Part shown: positions 38,034 through 46,579 of the stretch, piece after piece
Numbering within the stretch: the stretch's first letter is position 1
Layout: the number at the start of each line of letters is the position of its first letter
NCBI GenBank assembly: GCA_016928975.1
Contig: JAFGJR010000104.1
Coordinates: forward strand, 38,420-102,419
Direction: 5' to 3'
From: Sedimentisphaerales bacterium
GTDB taxonomy: Bacteria > Planctomycetota > Phycisphaerae > Sedimentisphaerales > SG8-4
DNA length: 64,000 bases
Translations under genes and position numbers: made by a program
The notes under the pieces: generated by a model
Database searches by the model: none
Told to the model about the DNA's origin: nothing
What the model saw: the letters and a program-made list of their open reading frames with translations, nothing else

Positions 38034-38158
38034 GTCCGGGATTCTACTGCCCTGCCCGCCTATTGACAACAAAATGCACCTTCTCACTGCCGCAAAAAAC
38101 GGATACAATGCCCCTATGGCCGCTTCACCGGGGGCTAAACTTTTTCATTGCCCATGCG

Positions 38159-38164
38159 TATAAT
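38159..38164 (+). promoter_or_regulatory. Candidate -10 element of tatA
   Basis: A perfect TATAAT lies 55 bp before the tatA ATG. No good -35 is seen at 16-18 bp (the best is around TAAACT at 38136). A TTGACA also occurs at 38063-38068 but is not correctly spaced from this box. Confidence 0.4.
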
Positions 38165-38218
38165 AGGCCAATGCTTCCAATGCGCTCGTGATTCAGCGAA
38201 GATTTGGATGGAGTCTAT

Positions 38219-38626
38219 ATGGCTGGGCATTTGCAGTGCGTCGCTTTCATCTCCATGCCGGGCACCGGCGAGTGGCTGGTGATCCTGTTCATCGGCCTGC
38301 TCATCTTCGGCAGACGCCTGCCCGAGGTCGCTCGCAGCCTCGGCAAGAGCGTCAACGAATTCAAGAAGGGCCTGCGCGACTTCCAGGAGAGCGCCGATGA
38401 GGTCGTCAGTGACGTGAACAAGATCAAGAACGACGTCGCCTCTGAAGTCAAAGACGCCACCAGCGTGGACAGTCCCTATACCGACTCATCCGACTACCAT
38501 TATGACGGCGGCGAGTCGGTCAACGACGCCACCACGAGCGAGAGCACGCCCACAACCGAGCCGACGCAGACCCCCGACCCAGTCGATCAGAATCCCGGCG
38601 TCGAGAATCCTGAACCCATGAAGTAG
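38219..38626 (+). CDS. tatA: Twin-arginine translocase subunit TatA/TatB-like
   Basis: 135 residues. ATG 38219 is favoured by GGAG five bases upstream; TTG 38204 is the alternative. A hydrophobic helix (GEWLVILFIGLLIFG) is followed by the FGRRLPEVARSLGKSVNEFKKG amphipathic helix motif of TatA (FG hinge), then an acidic disordered tail with Thr/Pro repeats (TTEPTQTPDP). The Tat pathway is relevant here since at least four window proteins have twin-arginine signals. No tatB or tatC adjoins it. Confidence 0.92.
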   Translation: MAGHLQCVAFISMPGTGEWLVILFIGLLIFGRRLPEVARSLGKSVNEFKKGLRDFQESADEVVSDVNKIKNDVASEVKDATSVDSPYTDSSDYHYDGGESVNDATTSESTPTTEPTQTPDPVDQNPGVENPEPMK

Positions 38627-38633
38627 CCTGGGG

Positions 38634-39404
38634 TCACTTCATGCTGCGGACGCGGACTTCAATGTCTTTCGAATCCTTCAGCAAGTTGACCAATTCGTTC
38701 GGGTCCGTCTCGCCGTAGTGGTATGGGTACAGGATCTTGGGCTTGAACACCTTGGCCGCATCCGCGACCATCGCCGGCGTCATCGTATAGGGCAAATTCA
38801 TCGGCAGGAAGGCGATATCGATCTTCTCGAGCTTCTTCATTTCCGGCGTATTCTCAGTGTCCCCTGCCACATACACCCGCGTCTCGCCGAAGGTCACGAT
38901 GTAGCCGTTACCAGACCCCTTCGGATGGAACGGCTCGCCACCCGGGCGCTTGTGCACGATGTTGTATGCGGGCACCGCCTCGACCTTCAAGCCCTGTACG
39001 GTCTGCACGTCGCCGTTCTTCATGATGATCCCGCCGGCGACCCTGTCGGCGCAGGCCTTGGTCAGCACGACCCTCGTGTTCTCGGTGCGAACGGCGCTCA
39101 CGGCCTTCGGATCAAGATGATCCTGGTGCTCGTGTGTGATCAGCACGAGATCGGCCTTCGGCAGCCTGGAATAGTCCGCCAGCCTCGTCCACGGGTCCAC
39201 GTGCAGAACCTTGCCGCCGTAGTCGAACATCAAAGTCCCGTGCCCGATGAACGTAATCTTCAAGTCTCCCGTCTTGGTCGCGATCGTATCCATCTCCATC
39301 CTTTTTTCCCCCTGTCCCGCCGGCTGTCCTTGCCCCACACGAGCGCCAACGAGGATTGATCCTGCTACTGCCGCAACGGCCAGTGCTTTCTTCATCTTGT
39401 CCAT
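38634..39404 (-). CDS. Exported metallo-beta-lactamase-fold hydrolase (UlaG-like)
   Basis: 256 residues from ATG 39404, after AAGGGG. An N-terminal signal peptide (KKALAVAAVAGSILVGA) directs export. The metal-binding motif is THEHQDHLD (HxHxDH), with YVAGDTENTP and LPMNLPYTM following, as in UlaG/UPF0173-type metal-dependent hydrolases. It lies 11 bp after the beta-propeller gene on the same strand. Substrate unknown; lactones are acted on by the best-studied relatives. Confidence 0.88.
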   Translation of the reverse strand: MDKMKKALAVAAVAGSILVGARVGQGQPAGQGEKRMEMDTIATKTGDLKITFIGHGTLMFDYGGKVLHVDPWTRLADYSRLPKADLVLITHEHQDHLDPKAVSAVRTENTRVVLTKACADRVAGGIIMKNGDVQTVQGLKVEAVPAYNIVHKRPGGEPFHPKGSGNGYIVTFGETRVYVAGDTENTPEMKKLEKIDIAFLPMNLPYTMTPAMVADAAKVFKPKILYPYHYGETDPNELVNLLKDSKDIEVRVRSMK

Positions 39405-39415
39405 GATTCGCCCCT

Positions 39416-40528
39416 TCAATTGTGCCCTCTTATGAATGCAGCGCCCGCTGGAATGGAGACTATCGGCGTCCGCCGGGTGAACGTGACCTTGCGGACACTG
39501 AAGCAGTCGTCGCCGGAGAAGAGCAGGTAGCACGTCTGACCGTCCGCGCTGATCCATTTTGCCGGGAACGTGCTGGTTTCGCCGGGGCCGGTGTCCCACG
39601 CCTCCGTGTGGAAGACGGTGTGCCAGGGACCCCAGGGCTCCGGCGCCTCGTAGATGCCGAAGCCGCCCTGGAAGCGCGGGCCGCGATCGTCCGTGCTGAA
39701 GGGAAGAACCTGGCACCAGAGGTACCGCTTGAGGCCGGCGTTGTACGTGATGCCGGAGCGGTAACACCGTCCGGGATTGACGAACACGGCGCCTCGTTCG
39801 TGGATGTTGCGCGTCCAGATAGGCCGGTGGGACTCATCGAACGATCGCAGGAACTCGTACGCCTTGCACTCGCGGATCCGGGCCAGCGGGACACGGGCCA
39901 GGACCATGCAGTCGGCCGGAACGTAGGCGCCGTCCCGATCGTGTGAATAGACGTAGACGAAGTCGTCGCGCCGCCCGGCGTAGTCTCGGCCGAAGTTCAG
40001 AAACGTCGGCGCGCCGAAGCTGGTCTCGAATTTCCAATCGCACCAGTTCCAGATCGCTCCGTGGTCGTCCGACCAGGCGATCTGGGAGTTGCCGACATTG
40101 CGAACGAGCATGTACAGGACGCTCTTCACGCAGAGCAGGCCGCTGGCCTTGGGGCCGGCCTTGTCGTCCCCGGTCCAGTCGCCGGTTTTGCTATGGATGT
40201 TGACACCTTCGAGGCTCTCCGGTCCACCGAGGATCTTGGCGAGTCCCAGGCTGAGCTTGCGGTCCGACTTGGGCTCAAAACCCCAACCATCGCCATAGGC
40301 GGCGTACTGATCGTTGTCGTCGGCCCAGGTGATCGGCCAGTTGTCGCTGCCGCACGCCTTGCGAACGATCGTATCGAGCGGAGCCCACGTGACGCCAATG
40401 ATGTCTTCGCTCGGCGGGTATGGCGCGCCGGGCCATTTCCCGCCGTCCTGCCCGGCCGCCATGACGGGAAGTACCACAGCCATCGTGGCGAGCCAGAGAC
40501 TCGGCGGGCACGACAGCATACTCTTCAT
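39416..40528 (-). CDS. Exported beta-propeller protein, glycosidase-like (DUF4185/GH43-like)
   Basis: 370 residues from ATG 40528, preceded by GGGAGG. A signal peptide (LWLATMAVVLPVMAAG) is followed by repeats typical of a five-bladed propeller: DNWPITWADDNDQYAAYGDGWGF, SQIAWSDDHGAIW, and TCYLLFSGDD near the end. The pattern is that of DUF4185-type proteins, related in fold to GH43/GH32. No catalytic residues can be named with certainty. It is upstream of the UlaG-like hydrolase, with which it is likely co-transcribed. Confidence 0.78.
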   Translation of the reverse strand: MKSMLSCPPSLWLATMAVVLPVMAAGQDGGKWPGAPYPPSEDIIGVTWAPLDTIVRKACGSDNWPITWADDNDQYAAYGDGWGFEPKSDRKLSLGLAKILGGPESLEGVNIHSKTGDWTGDDKAGPKASGLLCVKSVLYMLVRNVGNSQIAWSDDHGAIWNWCDWKFETSFGAPTFLNFGRDYAGRRDDFVYVYSHDRDGAYVPADCMVLARVPLARIRECKAYEFLRSFDESHRPIWTRNIHERGAVFVNPGRCYRSGITYNAGLKRYLWCQVLPFSTDDRGPRFQGGFGIYEAPEPWGPWHTVFHTEAWDTGPGETSTFPAKWISADGQTCYLLFSGDDCFSVRKVTFTRRTPIVSIPAGAAFIRGHN

Positions 40529-40653
40529 CGTACGACACCTCCCAAAAGCAAACGTGCCGAAGAGATTCCTTCGACACGTCGACACTCGAACGCGGAAATG
40601 AAGGGCCGTCAGCACCACGAGGGCTGCTCCTCGCAAGCCACCAGGTGCTCGGG

Positions 40654-40932
40654 CTACTTGGCGCCGCCGGCTGTCTTGGCGCCCGCGGCTGGGGCCGCGG
40701 CGGCTGCCGGTGTACCAGGAGCCGCGGTACCAGGAGCTGCCGCCGCCGCCTCGGTCTTACTCTTCTTGCCCGCCGCGCTCTTGCGATGGGCCACCTTCGG
40801 CAGTCCCAGCACGGACGTCCCATCGACCCAACGTTCCTCATCTTTGAGCGTCTGGATTCTCTCGGCCCGCGTCAGAACGTTGCGGTGCCGCACCAATGCA
40901 TCTTTGAGCTTGAGTGAACGATCAACTGACAT
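40654..40932 (-). CDS. PVC-superphylum small basic protein with Ala/Pro tail
   Basis: 92 residues from ATG 40932, after GGAGAAG. The N-terminal half, MSVDRSLKLKDALVRHRNV then LTRAERIQTLKDEERW and VLGLPKVAHRK, is the near-invariant core of a small basic protein family known from Chlamydiae, Verrucomicrobia and Planctomycetes. The second half is an Ala/Pro-rich, Lys-containing tail with repeats (AAPGTAAPGTPAAAAAP), longer than the core-only versions. The function is not known; a ribosome-related role has been guessed for the family. It is a useful lineage marker. Confidence 0.9.
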   Translation of the reverse strand: MSVDRSLKLKDALVRHRNVLTRAERIQTLKDEERWVDGTSVLGLPKVAHRKSAAGKKSKTEAAAAAPGTAAPGTPAAAAAPAAGAKTAGGAK

Positions 40933-40944
40933 CAAATCTTCTCC

Positions 40945-41886
40945 TTATCGAACCTTCATGCCATAGGCATCACTGAAATAATTCGGGGCAAACGACTCCG
41001 ATCCTGACCGGGCCTTATACTCCCGGCCGGCTTGGATGATCTTCTGTCTCGCTTCGTAGCCATCCGTTCCCGGGCTCTGGGGATTGTCATAGTACTTGCT
41101 GGTGACGAGCATGAAGCCATCCCGGTCGCCGAGCCCCCGCGTGTTGATCCCCTGGCTGCTGAGGAGCTCCCGCAGCAGCGGTATCGAGATCACCTCCGTG
41201 GCGATGCCTTGCTCGGCAAAGTGCGCCCTGGCCACATCCAGAGGCTCACGTTGTGAAAGCTGGGCCAGCACGATCACGTGGTCGCCCGTCTGATCGGGCA
41301 CCGGCGCGAGCGCCGCACTCGTGGGCATTATCTCCGATTCCGGCCTGGCTGCCGCCGGGGGTGTTTCCTGTCGCATCGCAGGTGACGGGCTCATCTTGGG
41401 AACGCGTTGCTTGGCCGAGTCGGATGTCGTGTCCGTTGCCTCCCCCGGGCGGAGCTGGCGTTGCATCTGTCCGATCCGGAAAGCGGCGAGGATGAACAGG
41501 ATTGTGATGAGCACGACTGTGACAGCGACCGTGTAAGGAAGCGAGATTTCGATACGGCCATCATGTAGCTGCACGGCCTTGGGTCGCAGCCACCGGCGCG
41601 CCGCACGAGGCTGCGGATCAGCTTGCTCCACCGGCCGGACAGGCTTGACGGACGCCGGAGCCTGGGCAGGCAGCTTCTCTACCGCCTTTTCCACAGGGAA
41701 CCCGGCTGCCTCCACCGGCGACTTCGCCGGCTCCGTTTCTGACTTGGGCGGTTCCACCGGGGGCTGCCCATCGACTTTCTTGTCACTGCCGGGGCGCAGA
41801 CGTTCCAGGATGCCGCGCCGCCGCATCTTCGCCTGCGTCCGGGCTATCGCCTCGTACAACGCCTTTTGTCCGGTATGTCGCTTCAT
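40945..41886 (-). CDS. Single-pass membrane protein with SPOR-like C-terminal domain
   Basis: 313 residues from ATG 41886. A basic N-terminus and a Pro/Glu/Lys-rich linker lead to one helix (about 119-142, VAVTVVLITILFILAAF). Then a second Pro/Ala-rich linker follows and a C-terminal domain (about 205-313; HVIVLAQLSQREPLDVARAHF then GIATEVISIPLL) that looks SPOR-like. Such domains bind peptidoglycan or partner proteins. The stop lies 12 bp before the small basic protein gene on the same strand. Identification is by shape only. Confidence 0.75.
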   Translation of the reverse strand: MKRHTGQKALYEAIARTQAKMRRRGILERLRPGSDKKVDGQPPVEPPKSETEPAKSPVEAAGFPVEKAVEKLPAQAPASVKPVRPVEQADPQPRAARRWLRPKAVQLHDGRIEISLPYTVAVTVVLITILFILAAFRIGQMQRQLRPGEATDTTSDSAKQRVPKMSPSPAMRQETPPAAARPESEIMPTSAALAPVPDQTGDHVIVLAQLSQREPLDVARAHFAEQGIATEVISIPLLRELLSSQGINTRGLGDRDGFMLVTSKYYDNPQSPGTDGYEARQKIIQAGREYKARSGSESFAPNYFSDAYGMKVR

Positions 41887-42015
41887 AAAACGGCAAGCTC
41901 CGTTCCAACGAGAGTCCTTACGAGTACCCGGCCATGAGCACTTCCACCCCGGACAGCCCGTAACCACGTTCTTATACCGGATCGCCCGCATCATTGCAAG
42001 TCAAAATCGGCCCTG

Positions 42016-43443
42016 TCAACGGCCTCTCCTGATCGGAGGCTTGGCAGGCCACTGCACGAGGCTGTTGAGATACTCTTCCACGTTGGTGTAGCCGTCGGCG
42101 TCACGATCTGCCGGCCCATCAGACGCGTCATCAGGGTTCAGGTCGTGCGCCCGCTCCCAGGTGTCGGGCATGCCGTCCCCGTCACCGTCGTGGGGCGCGG
42201 AGGCCATCCGTAACTCAGGCCAGCCCCCCACCTCAGTCTGGCTGTTGAGGATGCGGCCCGTGCCGCTGGTGACTTCCTCGACGATGCGTCGATCCACGGC
42301 GTCGCGTCCAGGCAGGCTCGCCCCGCCGCGATCCAGCACGGCTTGATATGCATCCTTTGCCCCCTGTGGATGGATCGGTCCGGTCTCGAAGGGCTCGGAC
42401 TGCTTGTAGACGGCAATCTGCTCCGACGTCCACTCGAAAATCACCACGCTCCACGGGTCCTCCGGTAGAACGTGATTATAGTAGTTGGAGTCGAAGTAAC
42501 CGCTGTTATAGGGCGAGCCCTCCCGGTACGCCTTGCCGGTAACAACGGAATGAGGTCCGGGCACGAGGTAGTTGCCGACGTAGTTGAGCTTCGTCACACT
42601 GGTCGCGTCGGCGTTGTAACCGGCGTAGGAGCCGTCCCAGTCGTAGATCACGTTGTTGCGAAAGTCCAGCAGCAGACCGTTGGGGTCCTTGTCGTGCGGG
42701 TTGCGGTCGTCGTAGTTGCCCGGACGCGGGTTGCGCCCGTGATTGTGCGCATAGAGGTTGTGATGGTAGCTGTAGCGGGCGCCGTGACAGCCGCGGATCA
42801 GCGATCCGAAGCCGTGATTCTTCGGGTTCAGTGCTTCCGTGATGAAGCACCACTGGACGGTCAGCTCAGTGAGCACGGGCGCGCCGGTCGAAGAGGAAAG
42901 CACCTCATCCAGACTCCAACTGGCCGAGCAGTGATCAACGATGATGTGGTGGCCCGCGCCGATACTGATGGCGTCGCCGCCGGTCCCCTCATCACCCAGC
43001 CGAGACCGCAAGAAGCGAATCACCACATGATCGGCACTGACCCCGAGCGTCGCATCGCGAAGACATATCCCGTCCCCCGGCGCCGTCTGGCCGGCGACGG
43101 TGATGAAGGGGCTCGTGACATCGAGCGCTCTCCTGAGCCGTATCGTGCCGGAAACGTCGAACACGACGATTCGCGGCTCCTGCGCCTCGACTGCTTCACG
43201 CAGGCTCCCCGGCCCGCCATCTTCCAGCGTCGTCACATGGTACACCCGTCCCCGGCGTCCTCCTCTCGAGTAGGCCCCAAACCCTTCTGCCCCCGGAAAT
43301 GCCGGAATCGCCGCCAACTCCTCGTCGCTCTGCGCGACAAGGAGAGCACCAATGGGACGAACAGGACCTATGGGACACTGCGCGTGCAAGGCAGAGCGAG
43401 CAAGCATGCTGCCCAAAAACATCACCCAGAACGACATTCTCAT
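42016..43443 (-). CDS. Exported pectate lyase-like parallel beta-helix protein (PL1)
   Basis: 475 residues from ATG 43443, after AAAGGAGA. Signal peptide (SFWVMFLGSMLARSALHA). The beta-helix contains GDAISIGAGHHIIVDHCSA then SWSLDE, FGSLIRGCHGARYSYHH and NLYAHNHGRNPRP, which match family 1 pectate lyases of planctomycetes. The C-terminus has DGDGDGMPDTWE and DRDADGYTNVEEYLN, calcium-binding repeats of the thrombospondin type 3 or dockerin kind. It cleaves pectin-type glucuronan in related proteins; the exact substrate is uncertain. Confidence 0.88.
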   Translation of the reverse strand: MRMSFWVMFLGSMLARSALHAQCPIGPVRPIGALLVAQSDEELAAIPAFPGAEGFGAYSRGGRRGRVYHVTTLEDGGPGSLREAVEAQEPRIVVFDVSGTIRLRRALDVTSPFITVAGQTAPGDGICLRDATLGVSADHVVIRFLRSRLGDEGTGGDAISIGAGHHIIVDHCSASWSLDEVLSSSTGAPVLTELTVQWCFITEALNPKNHGFGSLIRGCHGARYSYHHNLYAHNHGRNPRPGNYDDRNPHDKDPNGLLLDFRNNVIYDWDGSYAGYNADATSVTKLNYVGNYLVPGPHSVVTGKAYREGSPYNSGYFDSNYYNHVLPEDPWSVVIFEWTSEQIAVYKQSEPFETGPIHPQGAKDAYQAVLDRGGASLPGRDAVDRRIVEEVTSGTGRILNSQTEVGGWPELRMASAPHDGDGDGMPDTWERAHDLNPDDASDGPADRDADGYTNVEEYLNSLVQWPAKPPIRRGR

Positions 43444-43511
43444 GGCATCTCCTTTCGGCCATCCGGGGCACGCGGCCACCCAGACGGTTGTGCATTCTCG
43501 CCATTGCAGGG

Positions 43512-44462
43512 TCACCGGTCAAGCCCGACGTCGGGTAAGACTCGTCCCACCGGTTCCCCTTGAGTGGACAGGCTCCACGCAGCGACGGTGCTGTTGGTTC
43601 CGCACTCCAGGCAGCGTGTGCCGGCGTACGCCGTGCTGCAATACGGGCACACACCCTGCGTCTGGAACACATCGAACCGATTTCCACACTCCGGGCACGT
43701 CCAGAACGGCCCGTCCGGCGGTGCCGTCCGGCAGCTCGGACATGCAAATCCCTCATGCCTCGGTGCTCGACTCATGCGCACCAATCTCAACGCATGCCGC
43801 AGCCCGTTCCAGCAATTCATGAGAATGAAAGCCGCCACGAAGCCGATCCAGACGGATTGTGCCGCCAGGGCCAGCAGCACCAGAGCCGCCACGCCCACAA
43901 AGCCGAACGCCGTTGCCACGGTCAGGCTCCACGCCCGTCCGAGCACGAACCACAGCAGCGAGCGGAGGATCTGGCCGCCATCGAGCGGGTAGATCGGCAT
44001 CAGGTTGAAAATCAGCATGCCGATGTTGATGATCGCGACCGTCCGTAGCAGCCGGAACGCGTCCGGCGCGATCTGGACCGCCCCGGAGATTCTCATCAGC
44101 GTATCGAGCAGGAGCAGCGCAGGAACCAGGGCTACGTTGACCAGCGGTCCAGCCGCGATACTCCAGAGGATTGCCGCCGGCCGCTCCGGCGGCTGTACGT
44201 ACGCCACGCCACCCAGCGGCCAGAGAACGATGTGATCGGCCTTGCCGCCCACCTGCCGGCATGCCAGCGAGTGGCCAAGCTCGTGGAGCAGCACGATCGC
44301 AAACAAACTCACATACTCCAGAACGTTCCACATGGGCGACGAGTACTGCCCGACCCGGTGACCGATCTCAACGTAGGCCACGAGGAACCACGACCAGTGC
44401 AGGTACAGGTCGATTCCCGCCACGCGAAACAGCCGGAACGAGCCCTGGCTCAACGATGTCAT
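43512..44462 (-). CDS. Site-2 metalloprotease (M50) with C-terminal zinc ribbons
   Basis: 316 residues. ATG 44462 follows GAAAGG. Membrane core with the zinc motif HELGH (about residue 60) and the late Asp motif YPLDGGQ (about 162), defining an intramembrane protease of the SpoIVFB/RseP type. The last 85 residues hold Cys pairs (CPSC, CPEC, CPYC, CLEC), consistent with two zinc ribbons, an unusual addition. The substrate may be a membrane-bound regulator; none is adjacent. Confidence 0.9.
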   Translation of the reverse strand: MTSLSQGSFRLFRVAGIDLYLHWSWFLVAYVEIGHRVGQYSSPMWNVLEYVSLFAIVLLHELGHSLACRQVGGKADHIVLWPLGGVAYVQPPERPAAILWSIAAGPLVNVALVPALLLLDTLMRISGAVQIAPDAFRLLRTVAIINIGMLIFNLMPIYPLDGGQILRSLLWFVLGRAWSLTVATAFGFVGVAALVLLALAAQSVWIGFVAAFILMNCWNGLRHALRLVRMSRAPRHEGFACPSCRTAPPDGPFWTCPECGNRFDVFQTQGVCPYCSTAYAGTRCLECGTNSTVAAWSLSTQGEPVGRVLPDVGLDR

Positions 44463-44789
44463 ACGTGCCTTTCAATGACTCACGAGGCCGATCGTCGCCC
44501 TCGCTGACCGATCCGAACGCCCCCAAGGGATCTGCCGTCAGTATGACGGCCGCCGTCCCATTGTCAACTGGCGTGCCTCGCGCCAACAAGCGAGGACAAG
44601 GAGTCCGCTTAACCCTAATGCGTGTCTAACACGATCCTGACACTGGTGGATTACACATCATGGCAGGTCCCATCTTTGGTGCTCCAAGGTTGTTGTTCGC
44701 GGAAGCCCGCGCATGGTGACAGTCCTCGTTCTGAGCCGAAACGGCGTGAGGCAGAGCCGATGTTCCCGCCCATCTGATTCTGGAGGGCC

Positions 44790-44927
44790 GTGGCACGAGA
44801 TTTCCTCGCGAATCAGCTTGCCACGGGCGACCTCGTCACCCATAATGTCAGCGACCGGGACAACGCGCGTAAATCGATCTTGAGGAGAATGCTCCAATGT
44901 CGACTGGGATCGGCAGGCGGCGATTGA
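44790..44927 (+). CDS. Possible small ORF, 45 residues
   Basis: GTG 44790 is preceded by GGAGG. The peptide begins ARDFLANQLATGDLVTHN and has a basic middle (DRDNARKSILRRM). No family is recognised. It overlaps the next small frame by 31 bp. It could be a real small protein, a gene remnant, or chance. Confidence 0.2.
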   Translation: MARDFLANQLATGDLVTHNVSDRDNARKSILRRMLQCRLGSAGGD

Positions 44928-45061
44928 TGGAAGCTGGAGCGGCATCGCAGGCTGTCGGCCAACCGGAACAAGCCGACAGAAGTCAAGTACCCGATCCAAC
45001 CGCACTCAAAGTCCAGTGCACGAAAGCTCAGAGGAGCAAGGTGAAGCCGAAGAAGCGATGA
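44897..45061 (+). CDS. Possible small basic ORF before the truncated nitroreductase
   Basis: 54 residues from ATG 44897, GGAG ten bases upstream, ending 13 bp before the nitroreductase start. The product begins MSTGIGRRRLMEAGAAS and ends in KAQRSKVKPKKR. An N-terminal RRRLMEAGA resembles a broken Tat signal. The good spacing to the next gene favours it, but the sequence is unrecognised. Confidence 0.3.
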   Translation: MSTGIGRRRLMEAGAASQAVGQPEQADRSQVPDPTALKVQCTKAQRSKVKPKKR

Positions 45062-45074
45062 CAAGGAGAATTCG

Positions 45075-45668
45075 ATGGATCGAAGGACATTCATGAAGAC
45101 CGTGCCGGCCTTGGCGATGCTTGCGAGGCCGGTTCCCACGGACGCCGCTGCGGCCAGCGCACCGACTGACGCCGCCAAAGACCTGCAGCGAATCACACTG
45201 CCCAGACATGAAACCGACGGCGGCAAGTCCGTTTTGGCGGCCCTCCAGGAGCGAAGGACTCACCGAAACATCAGCGATAGGCGGCTGCCGTTGCAGACGT
45301 TGTCGAATCTGCTTTGGGCCGCGTTCGGCGTCAATCGCGAGCGAGGCTCGTTCGGAAAGCCCGGCAGGACCGCTGCGTCCGCCAGCAACTCGCAGGAGAT
45401 CGACCTGTACGTCGCCCTGCCCGAGGGTGTGTATCTCTACGAGGCAGTCCCCCACTGCCTGACGCCCGTCGTCGCCGGCGACTTCCGCGCAAGGTCGGGC
45501 CGAGGTGCGGCGGTGAGAGCCCCGGTGAATATCTTCTACATCGTGGACCTCACGCGGTACGTGCTCGAGGGCAATCCGGACCGACGGATCAACGACCCGG
45601 AGGTCCAGAAGTCCTACTATTACTGTGCGTCCGGGTTGATCGCCCAAAACGTAGGCTACCCGGCGTGA
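45075..45668 (+). CDS. Nitroreductase-family protein (SagB-like), C-terminally truncated, with Tat signal
   Basis: 197 residues from ATG 45075 with AAGGAG upstream. The N-terminus has a twin-arginine signal (DRRTFMKTVPALAML). The nitroreductase fold follows: SVLAALQERRTHRNISDRRL, LLWAAFGVNR and ASNSQEIDLYVALPEGVY. The frame stops at LIAQNVGYPA, just where the family continues for 50-60 residues holding the second FMN-binding strand and helix. The next gene starts 30 bp later, so the 3' end was lost. The protein may be inactive. Confidence 0.75.
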   Translation: MDRRTFMKTVPALAMLARPVPTDAAAASAPTDAAKDLQRITLPRHETDGGKSVLAALQERRTHRNISDRRLPLQTLSNLLWAAFGVNRERGSFGKPGRTAASASNSQEIDLYVALPEGVYLYEAVPHCLTPVVAGDFRARSGRGAAVRAPVNIFYIVDLTRYVLEGNPDRRINDPEVQKSYYYCASGLIAQNVGYPA

Positions 45669-45698
45669 CACCCACCCACAAAAGAAAGGAGTGTATAG

Positions 45699-46205
45699 AT
45701 GTCGACATTCGATGCACTGGAATTCACCGAGGTCCAGGTCCCTCCCGTGTTGGCCGCCCAGACCGTTGGGGAAAGCACGTCCGATCCCTCCGCCATTGCC
45801 GCCGCCATGGGAGAGGCTTTCGGCAAGCTCATGGGCTTCGTGGGACAGCAGAAGCTCGCTCCCTCCGGTCCCCCAAGGACGATCTACACGTCCTATGACC
45901 CCAAGGCTGTCAGATTCATCGTGGCGATACCCGTCGCTGCCCCGCCGGCCAAACCCATCCAGACCGGCGCCGGTTCGGTCGAATCCATTCCCGGCGGCAA
46001 GGCCATGCGATTCACCCATCGCGGCCCTTACGCGAACCTGATGAACACCTACGGCCAGATCACCGATTTCCTGAAATCGAAGGGCCTGATGAAGACCGAA
46101 GCCGACTGGGCCAAGTACATGCCCATGTGGGAGGAATACCTTAACGACCCCGAAACCACGCCGGAGGCCGAGTTGCTGACCTACATCTACCTGCCCAAGA
46201 CCTGA
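45699..46205 (+). CDS. GyrI-like/AraC effector-binding domain protein
   Basis: 168 residues, free-standing small-molecule-binding domain. ATG 45699 follows GAAAGGAG. The pattern of the fold is EVQVPPVLAAQTVG, then FIVAIPVAAPPAKP, SIPGGKAMRFTHRGPYANL and LTYIYLP near the end. Such domains bind drugs or signal molecules in regulators or act as hydrolases of cytotoxic cyclopropanoids. No DNA-binding part is present. It follows the truncated nitroreductase. Confidence 0.85.
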   Translation: MSTFDALEFTEVQVPPVLAAQTVGESTSDPSAIAAAMGEAFGKLMGFVGQQKLAPSGPPRTIYTSYDPKAVRFIVAIPVAAPPAKPIQTGAGSVESIPGGKAMRFTHRGPYANLMNTYGQITDFLKSKGLMKTEADWAKYMPMWEEYLNDPETTPEAELLTYIYLPKT

Positions 46206-46273
46206 GCCAGCAGGCAAACCCCGCAGGGATATAGGGTTTGACACATCAGCCTGATAAAGCTACACTGGCCTCC

Positions 46274-46579
46274 ATGACCAAGCAGGATGTCAAGGGCAAG
46301 CTGTTGGACGCCGTACGGCGGTCTCCCTACGTCGCCGACATTAAGTCGGTAGCCGTCTTTGGCTCGTACGTCAACGGCACACCGACAGAAGAGAGCGATG
46401 TGGACGTGTTGATCGACTTCGACCCGGGCGCAACGATAGGTTTCTTCGCGATGTCGGACATCAAGAATGACCTCGAAGAGTCTATCGGCAGGCCGGTCGA
46501 TCTGCTCACCCCGCAAGCCCTCAGCAAGTACTTCAAAGACAAGGTCCTCGCCCAAGCCGAGTATGTCTACAAACGATGA
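46274..46579 (+). CDS. mntA: MNT nucleotidyltransferase antitoxin MntA
   Basis: 101 residues from ATG 46274. The minimal nucleotidyltransferase motif GS-x10-DxD is present as GSYVNGTPTEESDVDVLID, with a third acidic residue in PVDLLTP. In this toxin-antitoxin type the antitoxin AMPylates the HEPN toxin. It overlaps hepT by 17 bp, as usual for the pair. Confidence 0.9.
   Translation: MTKQDVKGKLLDAVRRSPYVADIKSVAVFGSYVNGTPTEESDVDVLIDFDPGATIGFFAMSDIKNDLEESIGRPVDLLTPQALSKYFKDKVLAQAEYVYKR

Larger units (their letters stand above)
44463..45074. other. Intergenic region with possible small ORFs
   Basis: 612 bp between divergent genes. The M50 promoter and the nitroreductase promoter should lie here but I cannot find good hexamers. 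Two small frames with plausible ribosome sites are listed separately. An 8-bp inverted repeat (CTGTCGGC / GCCGACAG) spans 44952-44979 with a 12-nt loop and no T tract. Confidence 0.4.

Noticed and set aside
45006..46244. A 412-codon minus-strand frame opposite the nitroreductase and GyrI-like genes
   Set aside because: It overlaps two genes with good ribosome sites and clear families, and shows no motif of its own.
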